This document shows, piece after piece, positions 1 through 10,154 of a DNA stretch of 59,371 nucleotides. Every line of letters starts with the position of its first letter. The first letter of the stretch is position 1. The position numbers were made by a program, and so were the translations under genes. Below the pieces are notes generated by a model. It saw only the letters and a list, made by a program, of their open reading frames with translations. It had not been told where the DNA came from and searched no databases. Source of the stretch: Flavobacteriaceae bacterium Ap0902 (GTDB taxonomy: Bacteria > Bacteroidota > Bacteroidia > Flavobacteriales > Weeksellaceae); NCBI GenBank assembly GCA_009835005.1, contig WTFG01000012.1, positions 1-59,371 of the forward strand, read 5' to 3'.

Positions 1-2308
1 GTTTGATGCCTTGGGCGTTATAAAGATAGGTGATTTTGTTGTGATTTTGGAATTTTATTTCTGTGGGGAGATTGAGATGGTTGTACTGGATTTGAGTAAT
101 GCCTTTGTTGGAATCTACGGTCATATTGCCATTGGCGTCATACTGGTATTCTATTTGTTGGGTAACGCTGTCTTTAAATCCTCTGATAGAACCTGTGGCA
201 TCCGCTACGGATTTAAGCCTATTGGTACCATCATAATACTTGTAGGTTAATTCATCCATATCTGGATTATAATTCTTAACTTTATAATCTGCTGTCCCCC
301 ATCTTTGCAGCTCTGTTATGTTGCCGTTTTTATCGTATTGCAAATGTTCGTCATAATTGCCTTTGTAGATGCCTGATTTGCCGTAATAGGCTTTTTTTAA
401 GCGGTTGAGGGCATCATAAGCGTAGGTATAAGTTCTGGACTTATTATCTGTAATGGTCATCCATTCTGTTTGCGCTATGTTACCGTTATAAAGGGGCTTC
501 ACTCCTTCTGGGCTATAATATATATCTCTATTATATTCAATTTTAAATCTAAATAAATCATTTGGTGTATTATCGCTGGGATATAGTCCCTCGTTTCCAT
601 TGTCATTTATTCCTTTTAGCCATCCTCTTATGTTATAAGTATAGTCTATTTGCTGTAATGGATGCTGACCACTTATGTCTTGTCCTCCTATTTTTTTATG
701 TTCTAACTGTCCTAATTCATCATAATGATTTAATGTAATGAGTTCTTCTTGGTTGTTGTCTATTTTTTGGGTGTGCTTTAGTAACCTTTCTGCATGATCA
801 TAGGTGAAATTGTCTGTAATTTTGATGTCTTCACTTTGGCTATCTTTTTTATGGGTGGTTATTGTTTTTAAAACTTTGCCTCTAAAGTCATAAATATTAT
901 CAACTATGGTATATCCACCGTCTAAATGATTATATGCTAGGATGCGTATAGCTCTTGATTTGGTATCATAAAATGTATAAGTTTTTTCCCATTGCTCTGT
1001 CTCTAAAACGCGGGTAAAACTTACGGTGGGTAATCCTTTGGTCGTTACATAATGGGTACTTTGGTCTGGAATATCATTAATTACCTTTTGGTTTTCTACA
1101 CTGGCAGGAATGGAAATGGGATAGGGTGTTTTATAATTATCATAATATTGAACCGTGAATATCTCTATGGCATTGGTGGGCCAACCTTGGTCTTCTGCAT
1201 ATTGTATGTCTAAACCATTTTTTGTAAAGCTTACCTCTTCTGTCTTTATAGAATTGTTATGGGGAAATGAGGTGTTTATTGTATTCTGTAGTGCTGATCT
1301 TTCTTGTGAACTGGCAGCAATTCCTGTGTAGGTCACTCTACCAAATTTATCATATTTGGTAAATAACCATTGGTTCTTATCTCTTAATAATCTATCTTGT
1401 GTAGCAACTAATCTATCTTGATTATCATAAACCATATATTCCCAATCTTTGCCTGGTAATTTCTTCTCTACTAGTCTATTTTTTGCATCATATTTATATT
1501 GATAACATAGATTATCTAATACTGTAGAATTAATAGGACTATCATGATTTACTATGGGTGGTAAAACATAGGTTAAATTCCCATAGATGTCATATACATA
1601 ATAGGTGTCATGGGGCACACCTGCATTATATGTTCTTTTTAAAACAACCTGTCCTTGTTTGTTTTTAAACTCTTCTATGGTATGGTCTTTCCCACTCGTA
1701 TGATTCTCGTCTTTGGTAATGGTCTTATAGAGTTGACCTGGGTTATAATTTCCTTCTTTTTCTAAACTAATATCGTATATCTTTTTTGAATCATTCCATT
1801 GCGTAATAGCCTTAAATATTATAACCTCGTTATTGGTATTTGTTTTATACTCAAATTCTATCTCATGACCACTGCCTAGTTTCCATTCTTCTCCTGGGGC
1901 TGCCTGTTTTAAAACCCTATTAAGTGGTGAGTTTTCAAATTCTTTTTCCGCGTAAGATATAGAAGAACCATATTTTGTCTGATAATAACTTTCTGATCCT
2001 ACGGCTGCATTCTCTACAAAACTACCATTTGATTGAGAAACTTCATAAGGCAAATATTCTTTTGCCTGCCTCCCAAATCCATCATACGCTATGGGTAATA
2101 CAATGTCCCTTTCTTCTGGTGATTGCCTTACACTTATAGATTGCATAGGACGCCCTAGACCATCATAATACTGTATTGTAATTTTTTTATCTGCTAAGGC
2201 TGTTTCACTTAAATATTCTGTGGTTTTGATATAATTTTGATCTTGACTTTGAGCAAAAACAAGGATATGAAAAATAAAACAGAATATAATCAATATAAAT
2301 CTCATCAT
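1..2308 (-). CDS. DUF6443/RHS-repeat secreted protein, C-terminus beyond window
   Basis: An uninterrupted reading frame of about 769 codons enters the window and is cut at its left edge, so the C-terminus, where RHS proteins carry a variable domain, is not visible. The start is ATG at 2308 or the next codon (2305), 4 bases after the stop of the upstream RHS gene. The first 20 or so residues are a signal peptide (MMRFILIIFCFIFHILVFAQ). Residues of about 25-90 match the DUF6443 domain that opens many Bacteroidota RHS proteins (YYDGLGRPMQ, YDGFGRQAKEYLPY). The rest is rich in YD repeats (YDIYGNLTYV, YDAKNRLVEK, YDKFGRVTYT, YDALNRLKKA, YDANGNMTVD). These families build a secreted shell that may encase a toxin or effector. 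The family is certain; any function of the missing tip is unknown. Confidence 0.88.
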   Translation of the reverse strand, partial: MMRFILIIFCFIFHILVFAQSQDQNYIKTTEYLSETALADKKITIQYYDGLGRPMQSISVRQSPEERDIVLPIAYDGFGRQAKEYLPYEVSQSNGSFVENAAVGSESYYQTKYGSSISYAEKEFENSPLNRVLKQAAPGEEWKLGSGHEIEFEYKTNTNNEVIIFKAITQWNDSKKIYDISLEKEGNYNPGQLYKTITKDENHTSGKDHTIEEFKNKQGQVVLKRTYNAGVPHDTYYVYDIYGNLTYVLPPIVNHDSPINSTVLDNLCYQYKYDAKNRLVEKKLPGKDWEYMVYDNQDRLVATQDRLLRDKNQWLFTKYDKFGRVTYTGIAASSQERSALQNTINTSFPHNNSIKTEEVSFTKNGLDIQYAEDQGWPTNAIEIFTVQYYDNYKTPYPISIPASVENQKVINDIPDQSTHYVTTKGLPTVSFTRVLETEQWEKTYTFYDTKSRAIRILAYNHLDGGYTIVDNIYDFRGKVLKTITTHKKDSQSEDIKITDNFTYDHAERLLKHTQKIDNNQEELITLNHYDELGQLEHKKIGGQDISGQHPLQQIDYTYNIRGWLKGINDNGNEGLYPSDNTPNDLFRFKIEYNRDIYYSPEGVKPLYNGNIAQTEWMTITDNKSRTYTYAYDALNRLKKAYYGKSGIYKGNYDEHLQYDKNGNITELQRWGTADYKVKNYNPDMDELTYKYYDGTNRLKSVADATGSIRGFKDSVTQQIEYQYDANGNMTVDSNKGITQIQYNHLNLPTEIKFQNHNKITYLYNAQGIK

Positions 2309-2312
2309 CCTT

Positions 2313-3773
2313 TTAGTTTTTATAATTGTATTCTATATCCTGTAATACTTCACCTGCCTCATCTATTACAGCTTCTAATCTACCCATAGCATCATATTGA
2401 TAATATGCTGTTTGTGCGTTAGGCGGTGTGATACTGGTTACACCAATGAGTGGATCATAAGTGTAGGCGGTGACCATGGCATCATAATTTTCGTTAAAAT
2501 ACGTCTGAAATTCCCTTAATTTCAACCTTAACGTTTCTTCTGTAGATTTGTTTGTATCTAAATTAGAAATATCCATTAATTGATAGAAAGACGTATTAAT
2601 GCGGTTTCGTAGTTCTACGCTATATTGTGCAAAGGTTCTATTCGTTGGCAAACCTTCAATTTTGAGTATTGGATAAGTTTGATTATAACCCCAGATTATT
2701 AAAGTGGTGCTACCATTTTGAATAGTATATCTTAGTAAATTACCTCTATCATCATATTCATCATACGATATTTTCTTATTCTTAGTATCTAGATTTTCTA
2801 TTGCCACATTCCCTTTTGCTGTATAAATTTCATGTGGTAATAATCGCTCTCCAGCATTGAACTCTTTATATTTGGTAATAGATGAGGATGTTTTAACACC
2901 ATTTACAAATGTTTCTGTCATAATTGGTTCACTTATACGATTTTCCGATATCAACCTATCCATTTCTTGGGGTTGGATTCCTTGAGATAATAGGTCTTGA
3001 GGGTATCTAAATTTTGTTTCTAGCAAATTAGAATGTGAACTACTTTTCATAATAATAGCAGGAAAATGATTATAATTATACTCAATTTGCTCACTTTTTG
3101 TGAGCCAATTTGGATCAAAAAATTCTTTTATAACTTTTTTTATTAATTTGGTTTCTTGAAAATTTTCTACATCGTAATAAGAATTACTGTGCATAACATC
3201 CAGATCAAGATTACTATTTTCATGAATTTTATCTAAATCATAACCAGTTACACTATTTTTATTAATATTATTTATAGATACTCCATAATCATAATCTTCT
3301 ATTAACTTATTTTTAATTATCAGAGAATCAATCTTACCATTAGAGGGGTGCTCAAAACATGGTTTTGAACTAGTATAAAAATTTTGATCTGTAATTGGTG
3401 CATTATTCTCTTCATAACATACAATACCAAAATTCAAATATTTCCTGTATGTTTTATTTTTAATAAAATCTATTTCATTCGATTGGTGAGTTTCTGTTAC
3501 ATAATTATATCCTATAAAATTCGACTTCGTAGTTTGCAGAGGATAAATATTATTCGAATTCAATACCTGACTCATTTTAGCAACTTTAATATTTCTAGGA
3601 GCAGCAGGAGGAGGAACATATTCTACCTCTTCAACAAATTTAATATTATATTGATTGAAGTCTATTTTATTTCTAACTATTCCGGATTCCACACCGTTAT
3701 CATCTTTATATGAATATGATTTAAGGTAAATTGCTGGTGAATTTTTTTTATTATCTTTATAAGACCTTAATTC
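2313..3773 (-). pseudogene. RHS-repeat protein, C-terminal piece of a frameshifted gene
   Basis: This frame is open from 3773 to the TAA at 2313-2315; its first ATG is only at 3692. It has no signal peptide of its own and its first residues continue the sense of the preceding piece: reading through a one-base shift near 3765 joins GGLRIK to SYKDNKKNSPAIYLKSYSYK. The rest carries RHS features near its end (YDEYDDRGNLLRYTI, YDPLIGVTSITPPN, YQYDAMGRLEAVIDEAG). I therefore treat it as the last third of one gene spanning 2313-5807 rather than a separate gene. A sequencing error would give the same picture as true decay. Confidence 0.7.
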
Positions 3774-5352
3774 TTAATCCGCCAATTGGAATTTCATATG
3801 AATTTCCAATTTTTTTTACACTGCCATCATATAAACGCCATCTTAGATTAAATTGAACCTCATCAGTATGAATATTAAAAGTTTGATTTCCAGAAAGAGA
3901 ATTATTTCCTTCAAATATTTCAACATCTAACCTTAGATTAGTATACTCAGGAATATCGGATCCTAGCGGTATATCAATACTACCATTTCTATCTGCTCCT
4001 AATAGTTTAACCATTAACGGATTTTCTTCTCCATCTACAAATAGTTTTATCCAAATAGAACAGGAACCTTCAAGAGGTAAAGAATTACCACCATGGGAGG
4101 TGTAGTTACAACTAGTGCTAGAAGAGTCATATTTCAATCTAACATAGTATTGATTATCTTGTGAATTCCAAATTACATCGGACAATCTCTCTAATATAAT
4201 TTGCTTTGAATAGAAATACGTTTGATTAGTAGCCCCATCACTATGTGAAAGCTCAGAGTTCCTATTATTAAAAAAGAAGTTTGTGTTTATACTGGGAATA
4301 ATATTATCATTATAAAAATGGTTATACAACCCTCTATTACTTTCAAAAACATATTCAGTTCTTCCTTTGGAAGGATTTTGTATACTTTCTAAAATGCCAG
4401 CTTTACTATATTCTTCATTTACATTGCGATAAGGTGTAGATAAGTTTGTTTGCCATTTTGCAGTAGATACCAACACAGCATTATTTGAACCATTGTAATA
4501 CCCCCACCAGTCTCTAGAATATGAAAATCGATGAGGAAGTGTTTCTGGGTTATAATTGAATTTGAATTCTTCGTAATCGTCAATTCTAATTTTATTTAAT
4601 ATTAATCTCTTAGAAATTATCTCCGAATTTACTAAATTATTACATGCATATATTTCATTCTGCGGACTATTGCTAATCATATAATCATAAAAAAAATTTA
4701 CTTTATGAATTAGCTTACCATCTTTATTTATTAGTTTGAGAACATCAAGTCTTTCCGCATTAGGGTTATCCAGACGCTCATCAATAGTTTCAAAAATAAG
4801 CTTACCAAAAGAACCTTCAATAGAATGCAGATAATAATCTACCCCTAAAGTGTTAACAAAATTAGTAGAAATGTTATTAACATAATTTCCTAATTTGAAT
4901 GATTCATTGTATAAAGCTGGCTCTCGAACTTGCCTAGTTTGATTTACTAATTGACACTCTTCAATATATTTTTCATTATAATTATACTCATAAACCTCTC
5001 CAGCAGTAGTTATTACCTTATCCAAAATCCAATTCGTTATAAAAGAAATATTATCAGAGTTAGAAACAGCCAAGTCACCATTGGATGAATGACTAAAATT
5101 CGTTCTACGATTTATTCTATTACCACTTTTAAAATAATATATTGTACCATCTAAATCAGTAACCTCCCAACGATTAAGACTTCCATTCTCGAATTTAGGT
5201 ATAATTATAATTTTGCTATCTGGAAAAGTTATAATTTCTTTTTGCTTATTAAATATAAATACCAAACTCTTACCAGAGGGAAGATTTAAATAAAATTCAT
5301 CTGGCTCCAAGTCAACTGTATTAGCATAAAAACTGTTATATAAAAAAAACAA
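3757..5352 (-). pseudogene. RHS-type protein, middle piece of a frameshifted gene
   Basis: The frame encodes about 530 residues without signal peptide. Its first ATG at 5352 lies inside the end of the preceding frame, and the protein sense crosses from the upstream frame here at a run of eight A (5342-5349, plus strand): one more A would join ISDNCFF to LYNSFYANTVDLEPDEFYLN. Its C-terminal part (SYEIPIGGLRIK) is the beta-strand-rich segment that precedes the YD repeats in large Bacteroidota RHS proteins. It ends at a TAA at 3757 just after the second proposed shift. A role in the shell of a secreted RHS protein is inferred from family and neighbours. Confidence 0.7.
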
Positions 5353-5807
5353 TTATCACTTATTATCATGTTGCTAATATTGTTATGGCAAACATGTCTA
5401 GCGTATTCTGGCGTATACACTGTCTCATTTAAATATCCCCAACCATGGTCATCGGGTAATTGTTTTATCACACGATTTATACCTCCAGAAACCTTCAAAT
5501 TCCAACCCAACCCAACCCAACTAGCGTTTTCGTTCACTCTCAAACCACCAGAATGATATCTCAGATTGAGAGGTATTTCTATATCCGTATTAATTTCAAA
5601 TAACTCTAAACTTATCTCTGGTACTCCTGTAAAATAATTTATGGGAGTTTCTTTAAATTTAAATAATGATTGAACCTCTGGTGAGTTATAAAAAACGTTC
5701 GGCTGATAATCACCTTGACTATATATAAATTTCATATTTAATAATAATATGCCAATAATTAAAGTACTTTTATTTATTCTTATCAGGTATTTAATTCTAA
5801 GTTCCAT
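5286..5807 (-). pseudogene. RHS-type secreted protein, N-terminal piece of a frameshifted gene
   Basis: This piece carries the true start of the split gene: ATG at 5807, 27 bases after the stop of the upstream T9SS gene, so the two are probably co-transcribed. Residues 1-30 form a signal peptide (STLIIGILLLNMKFIYSQ). The following block (SLFKFKETPINYFTGVPEIS, LRYHSGGLRVNENASWVGLG, GGINRVIKQLPDDHGWGY) is the conserved opening of Bacteroidota RHS proteins. The last 23 or so residues, after NCFF, are out-of-frame translation past the A8 run. Corrected for both shifts the gene would encode roughly 1,165 residues. Confidence 0.75.
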
Positions 5808-5834
5808 TGAGTTTTATTTTATATATAAATTAAT

Positions 5835-7406
5835 CTAGAGTTTTATAACCTTTTTCGTATACATTTGGTCTATAATTTTAATTTTCAGTATATAAATACC
5901 TGTAGATAATTGCATAATATTAATTGGTGTTAGTTTTTGTTTTATGGTATTCTCTTGTACAATTGCCCCTGCCATATCCACTATCTGTAAATCTGCACTT
6001 TTAAATGGTTGGTGTATAAGAATATTAACATAGTCTCTGGCTGGGTTTGGATACACCTCTATAGATTCTTCTATTTTCTCTAATTGACTTTCTGAATCTA
6101 ATAATTTTACTACCCAAAAATCCTCCCTGCCAAAATTTTCACTTTTTTTGTCTTCATTAGATTTAGAATCTGATGTTCCTGCCAAGATATATCCGCCATC
6201 TCTGGTTACTAAAGTTTTATTTAATCTGTCAGATGATTTTCCTCCTATTTTTTTTCGCCAGAGTTCTTTTCCAGTTTCATCAATTTTAATGGCTATGTAA
6301 TCCTCTCCATCTTGCTTATCTTTTTGGTTGGTTGTTCCTATTACCTCATTAAACCCAGATAATAAATAGTTCCCTGCCTTGGTTTTATTTATACCAACCA
6401 ATACATCTCTTGACCCTATATCTATCGTTTTCTCCCATTCAACATCGCCTTTAACATCCATTTTCATGATCCACCAATCTATGTTTATATCCTGATCCTT
6501 ATTCTGTTGAGTAGTTCCACCTATTATAAATCCATTATCGTTTGTGGGTATAATATTGGTTAGGTTATCACTCATTTCTCCTCCTAATGATTTTTCCCAT
6601 TCTATCTCTCCTGCTTCATTTAATTTAAGAATCCAAAAGTCTTCTTGTCCTATATTTTCTGAAATCTTATCGCCAGACTGCGGACTATTAGAATTACCTG
6701 ATAGTATATACCCTTGGTCTTTGGTTAATTGCACTCCCTTTAATTCTTCTACATACTTACCGCCTAAGGTACGTTGCCATTCAATTGCTCCTTTTTCTGA
6801 TATTTTTATTACCCAAAAATCACTATTTCCTTTATTTTCTTCTATTTGATTTAATAAAACATTATTGGAATATATTTCTGAATCACTATCTGAAGTACCT
6901 GCAATTAAGAATCCTCTGTCATAAGTTTCTAGAATATCAATCATCATATCATTTCCTTTCCCCCCTATAGATAATTGCCATTCTTCTTCTCCAAAAGGAT
7001 TAATCTTGACAATCCAAAAATCATTTAACCCATAATTGCTCGATTTTTTATCTCCATCATTTCCTGAATTGGACATGCCGGCTAAAATATAGCCTCCTTC
7101 CCATGTTGAGTTAATTTTAATTAATTCGTCTGAACCTAATCCGCCAAAGGAATTTTGCCACTCGACATCACCATTTTCATTGATTTTCCAAATAAAATAA
7201 TCTAAATCGCCTTGTCCTCCTATCGCTTTCGTTCCAGATTTACCAGAATAACTACTACCAGCTAATAAAAAACCATTATCAGGCGTTCCTATAATATCAC
7301 TTAAATACTCACTTTTACTTCCCCCAATGTTCTTTTCCCACTGGATTTCTTGAGCAAATAAAACATTAAAAAAAGTCAAACAAATTAAAAATAAACCTTT
7401 ATGCAT
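5835..7406 (-). CDS. T9SS-exported protein with seven propeller-like repeats
   Basis: The 523-residue product begins with a signal peptide (GLFLICLTFFNVLFAQ) and ends with a type IX secretion sorting domain (VYPNPARDYVNI, LSTGIYILKIKI, KKVIKL), so it should cross the outer membrane. Between them are seven repeats, each opening with W-x-x-x-x-GG (WEKNIGG, WQNSFGG, WQLSIGG, WQRTLGG, WEKSLGG, WEKTIDIG, WRKKIGG) followed by a GGYILAG-like strand and a DFWIVKI-like strand. Seven such units suggest a seven-bladed beta-propeller, which is inference. It is the first gene of the RHS operon, so a surface or binding role beside the RHS proteins is possible. No enzymatic motif is seen. Confidence 0.85.
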   Translation of the reverse strand: MHKGLFLICLTFFNVLFAQEIQWEKNIGGSKSEYLSDIIGTPDNGFLLAGSSYSGKSGTKAIGGQGDLDYFIWKINENGDVEWQNSFGGLGSDELIKINSTWEGGYILAGMSNSGNDGDKKSSNYGLNDFWIVKINPFGEEEWQLSIGGKGNDMMIDILETYDRGFLIAGTSDSDSEIYSNNVLLNQIEENKGNSDFWVIKISEKGAIEWQRTLGGKYVEELKGVQLTKDQGYILSGNSNSPQSGDKISENIGQEDFWILKLNEAGEIEWEKSLGGEMSDNLTNIIPTNDNGFIIGGTTQQNKDQDINIDWWIMKMDVKGDVEWEKTIDIGSRDVLVGINKTKAGNYLLSGFNEVIGTTNQKDKQDGEDYIAIKIDETGKELWRKKIGGKSSDRLNKTLVTRDGGYILAGTSDSKSNEDKKSENFGREDFWVVKLLDSESQLEKIEESIEVYPNPARDYVNILIHQPFKSADLQIVDMAGAIVQENTIKQKLTPINIMQLSTGIYILKIKIIDQMYTKKVIKL

Positions 7407-7450
7407 TCATACATTTTTAGTAAATATAATAAATATATTTTAATAAAATT

Positions 7451-7464
7451 ATCAAATATTTGAT
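7451..7464. repeat. 14-bp perfect palindrome in the serS/T9SS divergent spacer
   Basis: ATCAAATATTTGAT is a perfect palindrome inside the 210-243-bp spacer between the T9SS/RHS operon (minus) and serS (plus). A/T-rich flanks extend the symmetry imperfectly on both sides. It could be an operator for the accessory operon or a weak hairpin; nothing else supports either. Confidence 0.3.
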
Positions 7465-7621
7465 TTTATTTCAACTTTAATGCTTCTGGTTTAGAGAATT
7501 AATATCTTTAAATTGTAAGTAATGAACAAAGTTTATTATCTTAAATAAATTAATTCATCAAGCATTTAATTTTTAAATGAGCTGCATTCTTAAATTTATT
7601 TTATGCCTTAACTAATTTGGT

Positions 7622-7629
7622 TATTTTTG
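7622..7629 (+). promoter_or_regulatory. -7 promoter element of serS
   Basis: TATTTTTG fits the Bacteroidota sigma-ABfr -7 consensus TAnnTTTG. Transcription would begin near 7635, upstream of the ATG at 7650 but downstream of the TTG at 7617, so it also argues for the ATG as the serS start. No clear -33 element is seen. Confidence 0.4.
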
Positions 7630-7649
7630 TAAAGAATAAACTTAATTTT

Positions 7650-8912
7650 ATGCTTTTAGTTACAGACATTAGAGAGGACAAAGAAAGGATTATTAGAGGT
7701 TTGAAGAAGAGGGGAATCCAGGATTTAAGTGTGTTGGATAGAATCTTAGAAACTGATGATAACCGCAAGAAAACACAGTTTGAATTAGATAATATTTTGT
7801 CTGAATCCAATCAACTATCCAAACAAATTGGTGAACTGTATAAAAGTGGAAAGGCTACTGATGCCAATGAATTAAAGAAAAAAACGTCTGAATTAAAAGA
7901 GCAATCCAAAGTTTTACAAGAGCAATTGAATCAGCATAAAGAGGATTTGGACAAGATGCTTTTTGAATTGCCTAATGCACTTCATTCTAGCGTGCCAGAG
8001 GGAATGAGTGAAGAGGATAATGTGGAAGTAGATGCTTATGGAGAGAAAAAACATACAGAAGGGCTCCCTCATTGGGAACTTGCTTCTAAATTTGATATCA
8101 TAGATTTTGAATTAGGAACCAAAATTACGGGAGCAGGTTTTCCTGTTTATAAGGGTAAAGGTGCCAAGTTACAGCGTGCACTCATTAGTTATTTTTTAGA
8201 TAAGAACACAGATGCAGGATACCAAGAGGTTTTACCTCCACTCATGGTAAATGAGGCTTCTGCCAGAGGTACAGGTCAATTACCAGACAAAGAAGCACAG
8301 ATGTATGAAATCCCATTGGATGGGTTTTATATGATTCCAACCTCAGAAGTACCGGTGACCAATATTTACCGTGATGTTTTGATGCAGGAGAAAGATTTTC
8401 CTGTGAAAATGACGGCTTATTCCCCTTGTTTTAGAAGAGAAGCGGGTTCTTATGGTAAAGATGTAAGAGGATTGAATAGATTGCACCAATTTGATAAAGT
8501 AGAAATTGTAAGAATTGAGAAACCAGAAAATTCTTATGCTGCACTAGAAGAGATGAAAAATCATGTGGCTGGAATCTTGAAAGAATTAGGGCTTACTTAT
8601 AGAGTGCTACACCTTTCTGGTGGTGATACTGGCTTTGCGGCTGCCTCTACTTTTGATTTTGAAGTATGGTCAGAGACTCAAGAAAGATGGCTAGAAGTAA
8701 GTTCTGTATCTAATTTTGAAACCTTTCAAGCCAATCGTTTAAAATTAAGATACAAACACGAGCATGGCACAAGTTTTTGCCATACGCTAAATGGTAGTTC
8801 TTTGGCACTCCCTAGAATCTTAGCTTCTATATTAGAACATTATCAAACAGAAGATGGCATCCACATCCCAGAAGTGTTGCAACAGTACACAAGATTTGAG
8901 AAAATAGATTGA
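7650..8912 (+). CDS. serS: Serine--tRNA ligase
   Basis: Charges tRNA-Ser (and tRNA-Sec where present) with serine in the cytoplasm. The 420-residue protein has the usual length. The N-terminal part (about residues 25-105) is the long antiparallel coiled coil that grips the tRNA arm. Class II motif 2 is visible in TAYSPCFRREAGS with the following GLNRLHQFDKVE, and motif 3 in LNGSSLALPRILASILE. I chose ATG at 7650 because it gives the family start (MLLVTDIREDKERII, like MLxxxxIREN); the frame also opens at a TTG at 7617, but that would overlap the promoter. The gene stands alone, divergent from the T9SS/RHS operon and convergent with oxyR. Confidence 0.97.
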   Translation: MLLVTDIREDKERIIRGLKKRGIQDLSVLDRILETDDNRKKTQFELDNILSESNQLSKQIGELYKSGKATDANELKKKTSELKEQSKVLQEQLNQHKEDLDKMLFELPNALHSSVPEGMSEEDNVEVDAYGEKKHTEGLPHWELASKFDIIDFELGTKITGAGFPVYKGKGAKLQRALISYFLDKNTDAGYQEVLPPLMVNEASARGTGQLPDKEAQMYEIPLDGFYMIPTSEVPVTNIYRDVLMQEKDFPVKMTAYSPCFRREAGSYGKDVRGLNRLHQFDKVEIVRIEKPENSYAALEEMKNHVAGILKELGLTYRVLHLSGGDTGFAAASTFDFEVWSETQERWLEVSSVSNFETFQANRLKLRYKHEHGTSFCHTLNGSSLALPRILASILEHYQTEDGIHIPEVLQQYTRFEKID

Positions 8913-8934
8913 ATATTATAATTTAAATTACAAG

Positions 8935-9063
8935 GTAGCTGTCTCAAAACATCGCTTTTGTCAGCCTGATTTCACTTCATGACCTCTTAAAAAATTGATT
9001 ATCAGTATTTTGATATTCTGTCAAGTTGAAGATGGTTAGTCTTTAAGGTTTTGAGACGGCTAC
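8935..9063. repeat. MITE-like element with 16-bp terminal inverted repeats
   Basis: GTAGCTGTCTCAAAAC (8935-8950) is mirrored by GTTTTGAGACGGCTAC (9048-9063), 15 of 16 bases complementary, 97 bases apart. The ends resemble the GGCTGTCTCAAAA-type termini of several Bacteroidota insertion sequences (from memory, not checked). No ORF fits inside. It fills the spacer between the convergent serS and oxyR genes. A clear target-site duplication is not visible. As a terminator the loop would be unusually long. Confidence 0.55.
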
Positions 9064-9099
9064 TTTATCCTATATATCTAAATTTAAACGGATAAGGCT

Positions 9100-10050
9100 T
9101 TATTTTAATCTAAGCACTGGCAAAGTCCTTTTGTCTGATTCTAAATAGATTTTACCACGAACGACACTTTGTATTAACTCTTTAAATTCATCTACAAACT
9201 TTAATCTAAGTTGTGTTTTATGAAAAATCAAACTAACTTCTCTGGTGGGTGCAGGGTCTCTGAATTTCTTGATATACTTGCTATCTTCTGCAGATAAATC
9301 TTCTGCTTGGAGTGATGGGAGAATCGTCATACCAAAACCATCTTTGGCCAGTTTAATCATGGTTTGGAAACTACCACTGTCTACATCCAGAATTATATTA
9401 TCCTCTCCCCCTTCTAAATAACATTCGCAGATGGATAGCACATTGTTTCTAAAACAATGACCTTCTTCTAGGAGCAATAAATCTTTTAAATCTAAATCTG
9501 ATTCTTTAATTTCATCCAAATTAGATAGTCTATGATGTTCTGGAATAAAAGCAACCATAGGTTCATAATACAATGGCAGTTCTATAATATCACTTTTATT
9601 CAAAGGAGTTACAGCTATTCCAAAATCTATGACATCTTCTTCTAATGCAGAGATAATAGCATCTGTTTTTAATTCCTTAATTTGCAATCTCGCATTGGGG
9701 AATTTAGCAGTAAAGTTTTTATAAATTAAAGGAACCAAGGTGGGTAATACGGTTGGGATCATACCAATGGTAAATTCACCCTCAAGATTGTTCTTTTGCT
9801 CACTTACAATATAGGACATTCGCTTGGCTTCTTTTAATATGACCCTGGCTTGATCTAAAATCACATGCCCAATAGCAGTAATGCGTATTGGATGTGTACT
9901 TCTATCAAAAATATCCACATTCAATTCCTTTTCTAGTTTTTGAATCTGCATACTCAAAGTTGGCTGTGTAACATGGGCTTTCTCCGCAGCTGTGGTAAAA
10001 TTTCTGCTCTCTGCTACTGCCAAAACATATTCTAACTGTATAAGTGTCAT
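9100..10050 (-). CDS. oxyR: LysR-family peroxide sensor OxyR
   Basis: A 316-residue LysR-type regulator: the winged helix-turn-helix is in residues 1-60 (LAVAESRNFTTAAEKAHVTQ), the substrate/sensor domain follows from about 90. The peroxide-sensing loop EEGHCFRNNVLSIC places cysteines at 199 and 208, the same numbers and spacing as the disulfide pair of E. coli OxyR, so thiol-based sensing is well supported. It lies 104 bp from the divergent dps gene, a classical OxyR target; control of that shared spacer is inferred. It sits alone on the minus strand. Confidence 0.95.
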   Translation of the reverse strand: MTLIQLEYVLAVAESRNFTTAAEKAHVTQPTLSMQIQKLEKELNVDIFDRSTHPIRITAIGHVILDQARVILKEAKRMSYIVSEQKNNLEGEFTIGMIPTVLPTLVPLIYKNFTAKFPNARLQIKELKTDAIISALEEDVIDFGIAVTPLNKSDIIELPLYYEPMVAFIPEHHRLSNLDEIKESDLDLKDLLLLEEGHCFRNNVLSICECYLEGGEDNIILDVDSGSFQTMIKLAKDGFGMTILPSLQAEDLSAEDSKYIKKFRDPAPTREVSLIFHKTQLRLKFVDEFKELIQSVVRGKIYLESDKRTLPVLRLK

Positions 10051-10154
10051 CTATAAATATTTTTAATAAAGGTATTAAATGATAAGAACATGACAAAGAG
10101 CTTCTTGGTATATTAATTGCACTATATTAAATTAACCACAAAAACTTATATATT

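Noticed and set aside
11-250. 79-residue open frame on the plus strand
   Set aside because: It is the shadow of the RHS gene on the minus strand, whose frame is open over the whole region.
8935-9063. Bidirectional terminator reading of the serS-oxyR inverted repeat
   Set aside because: A 97-base loop and no T-run make a simple terminator unlikely; a MITE-like element fits better, though some 3'-end role remains possible.
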